11,042 nucleotides of DNA, from positions 1-11,042 of the forward strand of contig DSAV01000237.1 in the NCBI GenBank assembly GCA_011046295.1, in the 5' to 3' direction. Below the pieces are notes generated by a model. The model ran no database searches and was not told the DNA's origin. It saw nothing but the letters and a program-made list of their open reading frames with translations. Origin of the DNA: Deltaproteobacteria bacterium (lineage in GTDB: Bacteria; Desulfobacterota; Syntrophia; Syntrophales; Smithellaceae). This document shows, in pieces, positions 1 to 7,882 of the stretch. The position numbers and the translations under genes were made by a program. Each line of letters begins with the position of its first letter. The first letter of the stretch is position 1.

Positions 1-36
1 AAATATAGGAGCGCCGCGCCCGGGAAGGATGAGAAA

Positions 37-1500
37 ATGAAAAAAACTGAAACGTGTCTGCCAAAAAAGGGCAGAAGCCATAAAGAGATATTGAATGAGC
101 TTCGCGGTTTTGCGAAGAATGACCCGGATTACAAAAAAAGCAGAACATGGAGCCTGGTCTATTACCTGGGCGAGAGTCATACGCGTTTCCTCCAACAGGC
201 CTATAATTATTATTTTTCCGCAAACGGCCTCAATCCGACCGTGTTCCAAAGCCTCAAAAGAATGGAGAGCGAGGTCGTGCGAATCACGGCTAATCTTCAT
301 CACGGAGACAGACAGGTGACGGGTGTTATGACCTCCGGCGGAACGGAAAGTTGTCTTCTGGCCGTGAAGACCTACCGTGATATGGCTCGCGAGCAAAAAA
401 ACATTAAAAAGCCGGAGATGGTGCTTCCGACAACCGCGCATGTAGCGTGGGAAAAGGGCGCGAAATATTTCGGCGTGAAAGCTGTGCATGCGCCGCTCGA
501 TAAAAGCCTCCGTGTTGATATTAAGGCAGTAAAAAAACTTATCAACAAAAACACTGTCATGATTCTCGGTTCCGCGCCGGAATATCCCCATGGCATGATC
601 GACCCGATAGAAGAGCTGGGCGAAATAGCCAAAGATAAAAACATACCCCTTCATGTCGATGCGTGCCTGGGTGGATACCTGATGCCCTTTGCGGAGATGC
701 TTGGTTATCCGGTACCTCTCTGGGACTACCGTGTCGAAGGCGTGACATCGATATCGGCGGACACGCACAAGTATGGCTTCAGCGCCAAGGGCGCATCTAC
801 CATCACCTACCGCAGTATTGAAATACTTAAATACCAGCTTTATGTCTATGAAAACTGGCCTGGTGGAATTTTTGCCTCCCCGGCGCTTTTAGGCACAAGG
901 CCAGGCGGCGCCTATGCCGCCGCGTGGGCGGCTCTCCAGTCCTTAGGTGAGAATGGATATCGAAAATTAACTAAGACGATTATTGAGACTGCGGAGAAGC
1001 TAAAGGCCGGTATCGAAGCAATCCCCGAGCTTGAAATCCTGGGCAAACCTCTGGGAAGCGTCTTTGCTTACAACTCAAAGAGCAGGGATGTGAATATTTA
1101 CGCCGTGGGCGACCAGATGGAGAGGCGCGGATGGCAGATCGACCGACTTCAGTTTCCGGAGGCGCTGCACGCGATGGTTACTCCGCTGCACGCGGCAATC
1201 GTGACACAGTATCTCAAAGATCTGCGGCAAGCCGTGCGGGCGGTAAAAGGCAAGCCGGAACTTTCCGAAAAAGGAGCGGCAGCCATGTACGGAATGATTG
1301 CCAATATACCTTTGAGAGGCATGGTTCGAAAAAACGTTCTGAAGATGTTTGCCGAAATGTACGGGCCTGACGCGAAAATGATTGACCCGGCAACGGCCAG
1401 CCTCTCGTCAGATGAAGGAGGCGGTGACAAACCTGACTTTGCCACACGCGTGGCCATGGCCTACTTGAGAGTAAAAAACAGATTCAGAAAACAAGACTAA
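37..1500 (+). CDS. PLP-dependent lyase, sphingosine-1-phosphate lyase-like
   Basis: This 487-residue fold-type I PLP enzyme (group II decarboxylase superfamily) most resembles sphingosine-1-phosphate lyase, which cleaves the C2-C3 bond of phosphorylated sphingoid bases to a fatty aldehyde and phosphoethanolamine. Visible are the cofactor phosphate loop TSGGTES (99-105), H135 in TTAHVAW as likely ring-stacking residue, HVDACLGG with D208 for the pyridine nitrogen, and SADTHKYGFSAKG with K245 as Schiff-base lysine. Further SPL-like blocks are PEYPHGMIDP (181-190), PGGIFASP, RPGG and ENGY. The N-terminal membrane segment of eukaryotic SPL is absent, so it should be cytosolic. The start is supported by AAGGA seven bases upstream. 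It converges on the minus-strand operon, so co-regulation is not shown. The exact substrate (phospho-sphingoid, sulfonate analogue, or an amino acid to be decarboxylated) is inference; the family call is strong. Confidence 0.88.
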   Translation: MKKTETCLPKKGRSHKEILNELRGFAKNDPDYKKSRTWSLVYYLGESHTRFLQQAYNYYFSANGLNPTVFQSLKRMESEVVRITANLHHGDRQVTGVMTSGGTESCLLAVKTYRDMAREQKNIKKPEMVLPTTAHVAWEKGAKYFGVKAVHAPLDKSLRVDIKAVKKLINKNTVMILGSAPEYPHGMIDPIEELGEIAKDKNIPLHVDACLGGYLMPFAEMLGYPVPLWDYRVEGVTSISADTHKYGFSAKGASTITYRSIEILKYQLYVYENWPGGIFASPALLGTRPGGAYAAAWAALQSLGENGYRKLTKTIIETAEKLKAGIEAIPELEILGKPLGSVFAYNSKSRDVNIYAVGDQMERRGWQIDRLQFPEALHAMVTPLHAAIVTQYLKDLRQAVRAVKGKPELSEKGAAAMYGMIANIPLRGMVRKNVLKMFAEMYGPDAKMIDPATASLSSDEGGGDKPDFATRVAMAYLRVKNRFRKQD

Positions 1501-1590
1501 TACATTGAATTAAAATGCTTATTTTCAATTTGCGTAAAAGCTTTTGAATATAAAGTAAAAAATTCGATGCTTAAATTTACTGTGAAAAAA

Positions 1591-2406
1591 CTAGGGCCGT
1601 CGTATCAATTCCTCTTTTAACATGTTGGCCATAATTTTTTCATAAAGTCCCGGGGCCAGGCGGCTTAGGAAATAAGTCATCTTTCCTATCGGTGTCAAGA
1701 CAACCATGCGCTTCCTTTTTATAACTCCTTTAAAAACAGCTTGAGCGACATGCTCCGGTGTGTCTTCCGTTCCAACTTTGGACTGAGGATGGCGACTGAC
1801 AGAACCGTCGCCATCCAGAGCCCTATCTTGTAAATGCGTTTTGGTAAATCCCGGACAGATCATCATCACATGCACACCTTTATCTTTGACTTCGGTCCGC
1901 AAACTTTCAAAAAGACCGTGCAGAGCGTGTTTGCTGGCGCTGTAACCGGTGCGTCCAAGAAGTGGGGCATAGCCGGCATGGCTGGAGGTAACTACTATGA
2001 CACCCTTGCGGTCAATGAGGCTTTTTATCGCCGCTTTCGTGCAGTAGAGCGCTCCGAAGAAATTAACGTCCATTACTTTTCTATATACGGATGCATCTGT
2101 ATCGACAAAGGCGCTGCGTTGGGTAATTCCGGCACTGTTGATCAGAAAATCAATTCCTCCGAATGTGTCGATGACGGCCTCGCTGGTTGGCAAACATTGT
2201 TCTTCACTGCTGACATCACAGGTGAAGGCTTTTGCCTCAATACCCGATGCCTGCAGCGACGCGGCCTGGCGGGAAGCTTCTTCTGCGTTCATATCGATGA
2301 GGGCCACGCGGATGCCTTCACGGCCGAAGCGGCGGCAAATAGACAGGCCGATTCCGCTGGCTCCGCCCGTCACCGCAATGACTTTACCCGCAAACATATT
2401 TATCAT
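1591..2406 (-). CDS. SDR-family oxidoreductase, possibly lipid-acting
   Basis: This is a classical short-chain dehydrogenase/reductase of 271 residues. It shows the nucleotide-binding TGGASGIG (13-20), an Asp (D38) at the end of beta-2 in RVALIDMN that favours NAD(H), NSAG (90-93), catalytic Ser at 141/142, and Y155 and K159 in YSASK, followed by a CPG turn near 185. The C-terminal part (about 230-265: VVLTPIGKMTYFLSRLAPGL and onward) is hydrophobic and basic, a layout I associate with SDRs acting on long-chain or membrane-associated substrates such as the DHRS7B-like group; that is inference. The start at 2406 has a modest GCAGG-type site about nine bases upstream; an internal ATG at 2397 is an alternative. 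It is the last gene of the leftward operon, 24 bases after the transporter gene. Substrate is not identifiable. Confidence 0.85.
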   Translation of the reverse strand: MINMFAGKVIAVTGGASGIGLSICRRFGREGIRVALIDMNAEEASRQAASLQASGIEAKAFTCDVSSEEQCLPTSEAVIDTFGGIDFLINSAGITQRSAFVDTDASVYRKVMDVNFFGALYCTKAAIKSLIDRKGVIVVTSSHAGYAPLLGRTGYSASKHALHGLFESLRTEVKDKGVHVMMICPGFTKTHLQDRALDGDGSVSRHPQSKVGTEDTPEHVAQAVFKGVIKRKRMVVLTPIGKMTYFLSRLAPGLYEKIMANMLKEELIRRP

Positions 2407-2430
2407 AGCTCACTACCTGCAAAAATAAAA

Positions 2431-3363
2431 TTAAGCAGTTTGTTCCATTTCTTCCCCGGCTGGCATTTTTCTTCTGGAGAAGAAAAACGCGGCGGAAAGC
2501 CCCGCGATTATGTGCCAGATTCCCCACCAGGCTACAACGATTGCCATGCCGCCAAGGCCGCCAAAGAAATTGAAAACAAGAACGAGACCCAGGGCGGAAT
2601 TTTGTATTCCCACCTCAATGGAGACGGCACGCGAATCGCGCTCACCGCAGCGCAGCGCTTTTGCCGACCACCAGCCGATGTTCAGAGCCAGCAGGTTATG
2701 GATAAACACGGCGATGATGACGATGTTGACATAGTTCAGAAAATGCTTCCAGTTCGCGATAAGCGCGCCAGCCACAATTAATATGAAGAAAATTAAAGAA
2801 AAGATTTTAAATGGGCGGCGTAATTTATCCGCGATACCCGGAAAAATCCGCGATATTGTCATGCCAATAGCCATCGGAATACCGAGAATTACGACGATAG
2901 TAAAAAAAACGTCGAAGGGACTCAGGCTGACCTGACGGAGGATGGATGCCGTGTGCGGGTTAAGCCCGCCCCAGATGGCCAGGTTGAGCGGCGTCATAAC
3001 TATCGCGGCCAGAGTCGAAACGGCGGTCATACTGATCGATACTGCGGTATTCCCCCTGGCCAGATAGGTGATGATATTGGAAAGATTACCGCCTGGGCAG
3101 GCAGCCACCAGTATCATTCCCAGCGCAATCGAAGGAGCAGGCTTGATAATCAGAGTGAGTAAAAAGGTAAAAGCGGGAAGAAGAATAAACTGCGCGATGA
3201 GCCCGATAGCCGGTGTTTTCGGGTTGATGAAGATTCTCTTGAAATCTTCCAGTTTCAACTCAAGGGCAACGCCGAGCATCATGATTCCGATGGCTAAGTT
3301 AATGATAAAAAGCCCCTGCGGATTAAAATTCAATCTTACCTGATCAATAACAGCTGCATCCAT
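2431..3363 (-). CDS. BASS-family Na+-dependent organic anion transporter
   Basis: This is a polytopic membrane protein of the bile acid:sodium symporter (BASS) family, 310 residues and normal for bacterial members. Visible are the motif ACPGGNLSN (88-96) and the second sodium/substrate-site motif EVGIQNSALGL (250-260), within roughly nine to ten hydrophobic segments. I place the start at the ATG at 3363 because a perfect AAGGAGG lies six bases upstream; the frame stays open to a TTG at 3453, but the 30 extra residues look non-native and that start lacks a properly spaced ribosome site. Known BASS proteins import bile acids, pyruvate, pantoate and other organic anions with Na+. In this cluster a sulfonate or a pathway intermediate is a reasonable guess as substrate, without direct evidence. 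It sits 24 bases before the distal SDR gene. Confidence 0.9.
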   Translation of the reverse strand: MDAAVIDQVRLNFNPQGLFIINLAIGIMMLGVALELKLEDFKRIFINPKTPAIGLIAQFILLPAFTFLLTLIIKPAPSIALGMILVAACPGGNLSNIITYLARGNTAVSISMTAVSTLAAIVMTPLNLAIWGGLNPHTASILRQVSLSPFDVFFTIVVILGIPMAIGMTISRIFPGIADKLRRPFKIFSLIFFILIVAGALIANWKHFLNYVNIVIIAVFIHNLLALNIGWWSAKALRCGERDSRAVSIEVGIQNSALGLVLVFNFFGGLGGMAIVVAWWGIWHIIAGLSAAFFFSRRKMPAGEEMEQTA

Positions 3364-3516
3364 AAATATCCTCCTTATATAATTAGTGAATATCCCGCAG
3401 AGGTAAGTCGGGCCGCCTTGGGATATTTTCCGATTGAGAATACTTCGAAACAAATGGCGCTATTTTTTCAAATTAAAAATGTAAATCCTCCTTAACTAAA
3501 AAATTAAAGGGAAATA
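3364..3516 (-). promoter_or_regulatory. 153-base leader gap before the BASS gene, with hairpin and orphan Shine-Dalgarno
   Basis: This is the longest gap inside the leftward gene run, where the others are 24 to 66 bases. It contains a perfect AAGGAGG on the minus strand at 3487-3493 that is not followed by any recognisable gene: the nearest in-frame possibility is a six-codon reading from an ATT. It also contains a 7-base inverted repeat, ATATCCC at 3390-3396 and GGGATAT at 3420-3426, around a GC-rich loop. I see no clear sigma-70 promoter. It could be a leader controlling the transporter and SDR genes, or the remnant of a deleted gene start. Confidence 0.3.
3370..3376 (-). promoter_or_regulatory. 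Shine-Dalgarno site fixing the BASS gene start
   Basis: The minus strand reads AAGGAGG here, six bases before the ATG at 3363. This is an optimal ribosome site and is the reason for preferring a 310-residue transporter over the longer reading from the TTG at 3453. Confidence 0.85.
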
Positions 3517-5214
3517 TCAACTGCTCTTGTATCCGCCGAGATTTGCCAAAGCCACGCTGCCGGGACTGATCACGGAAGGATCAACCTTGACGTTAACACA
3601 GGCGGTTTTCCCGGAGGCAAAAGCCGCTTCCAGCGCGGGACGAATGTCCTGTGGTTTTTCCACGCAAACACCGAAACCGCCCAGGACTTCCACCATCTTA
3701 TGATAGTCAACCCAACCCAGCTCAGTTCCTTCGGGTATGTGATGTCCCAGGCGAAGCTGCTGGCTGTGCATGATCATTCCCCAAGCCTGGTCGTTGCCGA
3801 CAACAACCACAATCGGCAGTTTTTTACGGATAGCCGTATGGAACTCCATGAAGTTAAATCCGACCGACCCATCGCCCATGATCAGCAGAACCCGTTTGTC
3901 CGGATGTTTAAGTTTGGCGGCGTTGGCGTATGGAATCCCCACCGCCAGGCATCCGTACAGACCGTAATCCAGATAAGTTCCGCCCTTGCGGATTGTCCTG
4001 GTCATTCCCATCCAGGTAGATGTGTCACCGCCGTCGGCGACGACAATGTCATCCTCCAGATCCATAAAATCATTTACTTCTTTTGCCAGTCGCATGGGAT
4101 GAATGGGAATATTTTCGCTTTCCCACATCTGCCTGGCTTCGTTTTTTCCGTCTTTGTCCGCTTTGCGGACAGTTTCCACCCACGGCGCGTATTGCTGGCG
4201 CATTTTTTCGCCAAGAGCTTGCTGCTCGAGAATGCCGTTGAGCTCAGAAAGGAAAGCTTTGGCGTCGCTGACGATGCCTAGGTCAACGCTGCGGTTGCGC
4301 CCGATTTCACTTGCTGCAATGTCCACGTGAATAAATTTCGCCTGCGGGGGGAAGATTTCGCCGAAGATATAGAAGAGACTAAGCCTGCCGCCGATGAAAA
4401 GCACCAGATCACAGCTCATCAGGCTCAGCATAGCCGCGCCGGGCCTGATCGCCAGAGATGATTCGAAGCAGAGGGGATGCGTGTCGGATATGACGCCCCG
4501 TCCCGCTCCCGCCGTAAAGGCCGGCATGCCTGTTTTTTCCACAAACTCGATAAATTCTTTTTCCGCGTCGGCATACCAGATGCCGCTGCCTCCAATAACC
4601 AGCGGGTTTTTTGCTTTCATCAGGAGATCAACAACTTTGCGAGTGTTTTCACGGTCAACAGGTTTGGAAGAAAGAGTGGTATTGAATTTTTTGACTTTTG
4701 CCGGATCAACGGTGGCGTTAAGCACGTCGCACGGCAGCTCCAGATAAACCGGGCCTGGTCTGCCGCTCATGGCCGTGCGGAATGCTATATCAATAAATTC
4801 GGGAATCCGCTCCGGGACATGACAGACCAAAGCTTTTTTTACCATAGGTTCAATAACAGGAAGCTGGCTCATATCCTGAAGGTCGAGTTTTTCCACGCTT
4901 TCCAGGCCGACGCAACCGGCGATTAGAATTACCGGGGCATTGGATAGCCTGGTGCTGGCGATTCCGGTCAGCGCGTTGGTAAAACCCGGGCCTGCCGTGA
5001 CCATAGACACGGCGGGTTTTCGATTCATTCTGGCCCATGCTTCCGCCATGAATACCGCTGCCTGCTCGTGACGCGTGTCAAAAATGGTCACGTTTGTATT
5101 TTCCAAAAATTGATAAATAGGGGTGATATGTCCGCCGCTTAAAGAAAAGATGTAATCAACATTTCTCTCGATAAGAGATTCTGCAACGAGCCTGCCGCCG
5201 ATAATGTTATCCAT
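3517..5214 (-). CDS. Thiamine-diphosphate enzyme, ILVBL/HACL2-like (2-hydroxyacyl-CoA lyase or acetolactate synthase-like)
   Basis: This 565-residue protein is a full-length three-domain ThDP enzyme (PYR, middle, PP). The N-terminal run SLSGGHITPIYQFLE (24-38) and DTRHEQAAVFMAEA (46-59), with cofactor-activating Glu at E50, match the human ILVBL/HACL2 pattern more than biosynthetic acetolactate synthase. SGRPGPVYLELPCDVL (150-165) ends the PYR domain, and GDGSVGFNF (447 onward) with ND (474-475) and QAWGM is the metal/diphosphate motif. Family members cleave 2-hydroxyacyl-CoAs or 2-oxo acids by breaking a C-C bond next to a carbonyl or hydroxyl. No regulatory small subunit gene is adjacent, which argues against branched-chain amino acid synthesis. 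GGAGA about seven bases upstream supports the start. The position two genes after xsc suggests a role upstream of it, either as sulfopyruvate decarboxylase or in shortening 2-hydroxy fatty acids. That role is inference. Confidence 0.85.
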   Translation of the reverse strand: MDNIIGGRLVAESLIERNVDYIFSLSGGHITPIYQFLENTNVTIFDTRHEQAAVFMAEAWARMNRKPAVSMVTAGPGFTNALTGIASTRLSNAPVILIAGCVGLESVEKLDLQDMSQLPVIEPMVKKALVCHVPERIPEFIDIAFRTAMSGRPGPVYLELPCDVLNATVDPAKVKKFNTTLSSKPVDRENTRKVVDLLMKAKNPLVIGGSGIWYADAEKEFIEFVEKTGMPAFTAGAGRGVISDTHPLCFESSLAIRPGAAMLSLMSCDLVLFIGGRLSLFYIFGEIFPPQAKFIHVDIAASEIGRNRSVDLGIVSDAKAFLSELNGILEQQALGEKMRQQYAPWVETVRKADKDGKNEARQMWESENIPIHPMRLAKEVNDFMDLEDDIVVADGGDTSTWMGMTRTIRKGGTYLDYGLYGCLAVGIPYANAAKLKHPDKRVLLIMGDGSVGFNFMEFHTAIRKKLPIVVVVGNDQAWGMIMHSQQLRLGHHIPEGTELGWVDYHKMVEVLGGFGVCVEKPQDIRPALEAAFASGKTACVNVKVDPSVISPGSVALANLGGYKSS

Positions 5215-5247
5215 AAACTCTTCTCCTGTAATAAATATATTTTTTAT

Positions 5248-6084
5248 TTATAATTCCATACACTGTCCACCGTCGATATTGATGGCCTGACCGGTAATAT
5301 AGCGCGAAGCGTCAGAAGCAAGAAAAACAGCAAGGTCGGCGGCGTCGCGAGGCAGGCCGATATAACCCAGTGGAATTGTCGTACACATTTCCTTTTCTCT
5401 TTCTTCAATGGTGCAGTTGAAAAATGATGCCTCCAGGCCGAAACGCCATTTTTCCAGATCAGTGGCAATTTGCCCCGGACAAATCGCGTTGACCCTTATA
5501 CCCGCTCCACCCAGTTCTTTGGCCATGACCTTGGTCAGCATAATGACCCCTGATTTGGCCACGGCGTAAGCGCTGTTGAAAATCGGCGGAACTTTCCCGG
5601 CACGGGAGGCGGTATTTATAATTGCCGCGGGTTTGCCCAACATCATGGGAATTACCGCGCGTGACACACGAAAGACGGAAAAAAGATTCACATCCACTGT
5701 TTTGATCCATTCTGTTTCAGGATAATTCAAGACCGTATTGGGCACGCCGAATGAAGCCCCGGCATTGTTACATAAAATATCAATATGGGCGAAATGATTT
5801 TTTATTTTTTTCGTCATTTCATTTATGGATTCGTTATCGGTAACATCAACATCTACGGAAAGACTTTTAATTTTATATTTCGCTTCCAGCAAAGAGGCAA
5901 TTTCGTTCATTTCTTCATTGGTCGCGGTTTTTAAAGCGGCGTCAGGCGCGACAGCTTTTCCCAAATCGGCAATGATTACCTGACAACCACAGGCGGCGAA
6001 TTTTTCGGCCATCGCGTAGCCGATTCCGGTTTTCTTTCCCGCTCCGGTGATGACTGCCGTTTTCCCTTTCAAATCGTCAAACAT
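5248..6084 (-). CDS. NAD-type SDR dehydrogenase adjacent to xsc
   Basis: This is a classical SDR of 278 residues (counted from the ATG at 6084). Visible are an expanded glycine motif TGAGKKTGIG, an Asp (D40) after beta-2 (IIADLG) indicating NAD(H) preference, NNAG (106-109), catalytic S160, and Y173/K177 in YAVAK, then CPGQIATD and the C-terminal GQAINIDGG typical of the family. The insert after beta-2 (about 43-62) is longer than usual. The cluster gives candidate substrates: isethionate oxidised to sulfoacetaldehyde, or sulfolactate oxidised to sulfopyruvate, either of which would feed the neighbouring Xsc. Known sulfoacetaldehyde reductases of the IsfD type are also SDRs. Assignment among these cannot be made from the sequence. 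It is 26 bases downstream of xsc, hence surely co-transcribed with it. Confidence 0.87.
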   Translation of the reverse strand: MFDDLKGKTAVITGAGKKTGIGYAMAEKFAACGCQVIIADLGKAVAPDAALKTATNEEMNEIASLLEAKYKIKSLSVDVDVTDNESINEMTKKIKNHFAHIDILCNNAGASFGVPNTVLNYPETEWIKTVDVNLFSVFRVSRAVIPMMLGKPAAIINTASRAGKVPPIFNSAYAVAKSGVIMLTKVMAKELGGAGIRVNAICPGQIATDLEKWRFGLEASFFNCTIEEREKEMCTTIPLGYIGLPRDAADLAVFLASDASRYITGQAINIDGGQCMEL

Positions 6085-6090
6085 GATCAT

Positions 6091-6097
6091 TCTCCTT
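6091..6097 (-). promoter_or_regulatory. Shine-Dalgarno site deciding the SDR start
   Basis: The minus strand reads AAGGAGA here. An ATG at 6090 directly abuts it and is too close, while the ATG at 6084 in the same frame lies at a normal six-base spacing. The gene therefore most likely begins MFDDLKGK, two residues shorter than the longest reading. Confidence 0.7.
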
Positions 6098-6110
6098 GTT
6101 GTATGTCATT

Positions 6111-7856
6111 TTACATGTCCTTCCAGTGGCGGTAATCGAGATGAGAATATTTTGAAAGCAGGCGCGTCGGCAGGGCCAGAGCGTCCTTCCGGAAAGGAGG
6201 CGCGAGCTGTTTGCCGTCCACAAGAAACTCCAGGACAGTTGGTTTGCGGCTTTTTAGGCATTGAATAAAAGCGTCTCTAATTTCTGACGGACGTTCCACG
6301 CGCAGGCTTTGCGCGCCCAGCGCTTGAGCGGCGGGAACAAAACTTTCCGGAGTGGGAATATCCACGCCGATAAATCTATTATTATAAAAGTCCACCTGGT
6401 TTTTCGCTTCCGCGCCCCACCACATGTTCCGGAAAACACAAGCCACGACGGGAAGGTTATGCTCCACAGCCGTACTCACTTCGTGCAGGCTCATTCCCCA
6501 GGCGCCGTCACCGATGATGGCGATAACCGGCGCATCAGGACAGCCGATCTGCGCGCCCAGCGCCGCCGGATAGGCAAAACCGGTATTGCCGAAAGTAAGG
6601 GCGGCAATATGCTTGCGCGGTTTATTAAATTTCAGGTAACTGTTCGCTGTCGAGGCGACGTTGCCAATATCGGTAGTAACAATCGCGTCGTCCGGCAGTG
6701 CCCGGGATATCTCAAGAAGCACTCTTCTGGGGTTAACAGGATTGCCTTCTAGCATGGCGCTTTTTACAATTTCCTCTTCCCAGATTTGTTTTTCCCTGGC
6801 CACATCAGAAAGGCGTTTCGCGTCGGGTTTCCGCGCGGCGTCTTCCGCGCGCAGTCGTTTTAGGATTTCCACTGTCGCTTCTTTCGCGTCCCCAATAATT
6901 CCTATTTCGACGGGATGAGTTCGCGCGATGTGTTTCGGGTTAATATCAATCTGGATAATTTTAGCGTTTTCCGGAAAGTAATTTATGTCATACTGGGGCA
7001 GAGTACCGAAAACCGACAAGCGCGTACCGACGGCAAGGATAACATCCGCTTCGGACAAAATATTCATAGCCGCCTTTGAGCCCATATAGCCGATAGGCCC
7101 TGTAAAGAGCGGGTGGTTACCGTAAAATGCGTCATTGTGAAGATACGTGACCGCCACCGGCGCGGTCAGATGTTCAGCGATGGCTTTAATGAGGTCAAGA
7201 GCATCTGCGTCAACAACGCCGCGTCCGGATACGATAACCGGCTTTTTAGCTTTGGCTAAAAGCCGCGCCGCTTGAGCAATGCTTTCCAAAGAACCACAGC
7301 CGCGCGCGTCCACCCGGTACTGCGAAGGCTTAAGAATGCGTTCTTCCAGTTCGCCATAGAAATAATCGCGGGGAATGTCATAGAGGACGGCTCCTCGTTC
7401 AGCATAAGCAAGCCGGAAGGCGGTTCTCAGGCAATCTGCCGCGCGCTTGGGATGGGGCACGCGCACAACGGCTTTTGTGATTGCGCGGAAGACCGAGGCC
7501 TGGTCGCATTCCTGGAAGCCGTCCCAGCCGATTGTTGGCGTACCGGCTGAAGGCGAGATGATAACAAGAGGCGTATGCCCCATGTTCGCCGCGGCCACAG
7601 AAGTAACCATATTGGTTATTCCCGGTCCATTCTGTCCGGCTACCACGCCTGCCCGGCCGGTAACGCGGGAAAAAGCGTCTTCCATATGAGCCGCGCTTTG
7701 TTCGTGACGCACCGGAATGAATTTTATTCCCGCCGCCGGAAAGAGATCGAGCATATCCATAAAGGCGGAGCCGACGATACCACAAACATGATCTACTCCT
7801 TCCGCAAGCAGGGTTTCGACAATCGCCTCACTTGGTGTCATTTTTACTTTATCCAT
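6111..7856 (-). CDS. xsc: Sulfoacetaldehyde acetyltransferase
   Basis: This ThDP enzyme of 581 residues cleaves sulfoacetaldehyde with phosphate to acetyl phosphate and sulfite (EC 2.3.3.15), the key desulfonation step for taurine, isethionate and related C2 sulfonates. The family fit rests on GIVGSAFMDMLDLFPAAGI (26-44), RHEQ with cofactor Glu E52, GQNGPGITN (74-82), GFQECDQ (113-119), IPRDYF (161-166), GDGAWGM (449-455) with RN (476-477), and the characteristic Xsc tail WGAEAKNQVDFYNNRF (480-495) and PFRKDAL (554-560). These tail blocks separate Xsc from acetolactate synthases. A GGAGGT six bases upstream fixes the start. The upstream neighbour is acetate kinase, which consumes the acetyl phosphate. 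Length is normal for the family. Activity on another 2-oxo or aldehyde sulfonate cannot be excluded. Confidence 0.93.
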   Translation of the reverse strand: MDKVKMTPSEAIVETLLAEGVDHVCGIVGSAFMDMLDLFPAAGIKFIPVRHEQSAAHMEDAFSRVTGRAGVVAGQNGPGITNMVTSVAAANMGHTPLVIISPSAGTPTIGWDGFQECDQASVFRAITKAVVRVPHPKRAADCLRTAFRLAYAERGAVLYDIPRDYFYGELEERILKPSQYRVDARGCGSLESIAQAARLLAKAKKPVIVSGRGVVDADALDLIKAIAEHLTAPVAVTYLHNDAFYGNHPLFTGPIGYMGSKAAMNILSEADVILAVGTRLSVFGTLPQYDINYFPENAKIIQIDINPKHIARTHPVEIGIIGDAKEATVEILKRLRAEDAARKPDAKRLSDVAREKQIWEEEIVKSAMLEGNPVNPRRVLLEISRALPDDAIVTTDIGNVASTANSYLKFNKPRKHIAALTFGNTGFAYPAALGAQIGCPDAPVIAIIGDGAWGMSLHEVSTAVEHNLPVVACVFRNMWWGAEAKNQVDFYNNRFIGVDIPTPESFVPAAQALGAQSLRVERPSEIRDAFIQCLKSRKPTVLEFLVDGKQLAPPFRKDALALPTRLLSKYSHLDYRHWKDM

Positions 7857-7882
7857 TTTACAACCTCCGCTGATTCTTTATC

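Noticed and set aside
37..1500. Glutamate decarboxylase or cysteate/cysteine-sulfinate decarboxylase
   Set aside because: A decarboxylase making taurine from cysteate would suit the cluster, but the HVDACLGG, SADTHKYG and ASPALLGTRPGG blocks and the C-terminal region follow S1P lyase rather than the GAD group. It is kept only as a minor alternative.
1501..1590. Possible bidirectional terminator between the convergent lyase and SDR genes
   Set aside because: Only AT-rich, bulged stems (ATTGAA with TTCAAT, AGTAAA with TTTACT) and the short palindrome AAAAGCTTTT are present, with no GC-rich stem and T-run. I cannot call a terminator with confidence.
1834..2781. Long plus-strand reading frame of 315 codons
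   Set aside because: It lies antisense across the distal SDR and the BASS gene, both with complete family motifs. Its translation is rich in H, R and C with no recognisable domain, so it is a shadow frame.
3364..3453. N-terminal extension of the BASS transporter from a TTG
   Set aside because: The perfect AAGGAGG six bases before the ATG at 3363 and the normal family length from that point make the extension unlikely.
3517..5214. Biosynthetic acetolactate synthase (ilvB) for branched-chain amino acids
   Set aside because: There is no ilvN/ilvC neighbour, the N-terminal pattern fits the ILVBL/HACL2 type better, and the context is catabolic.
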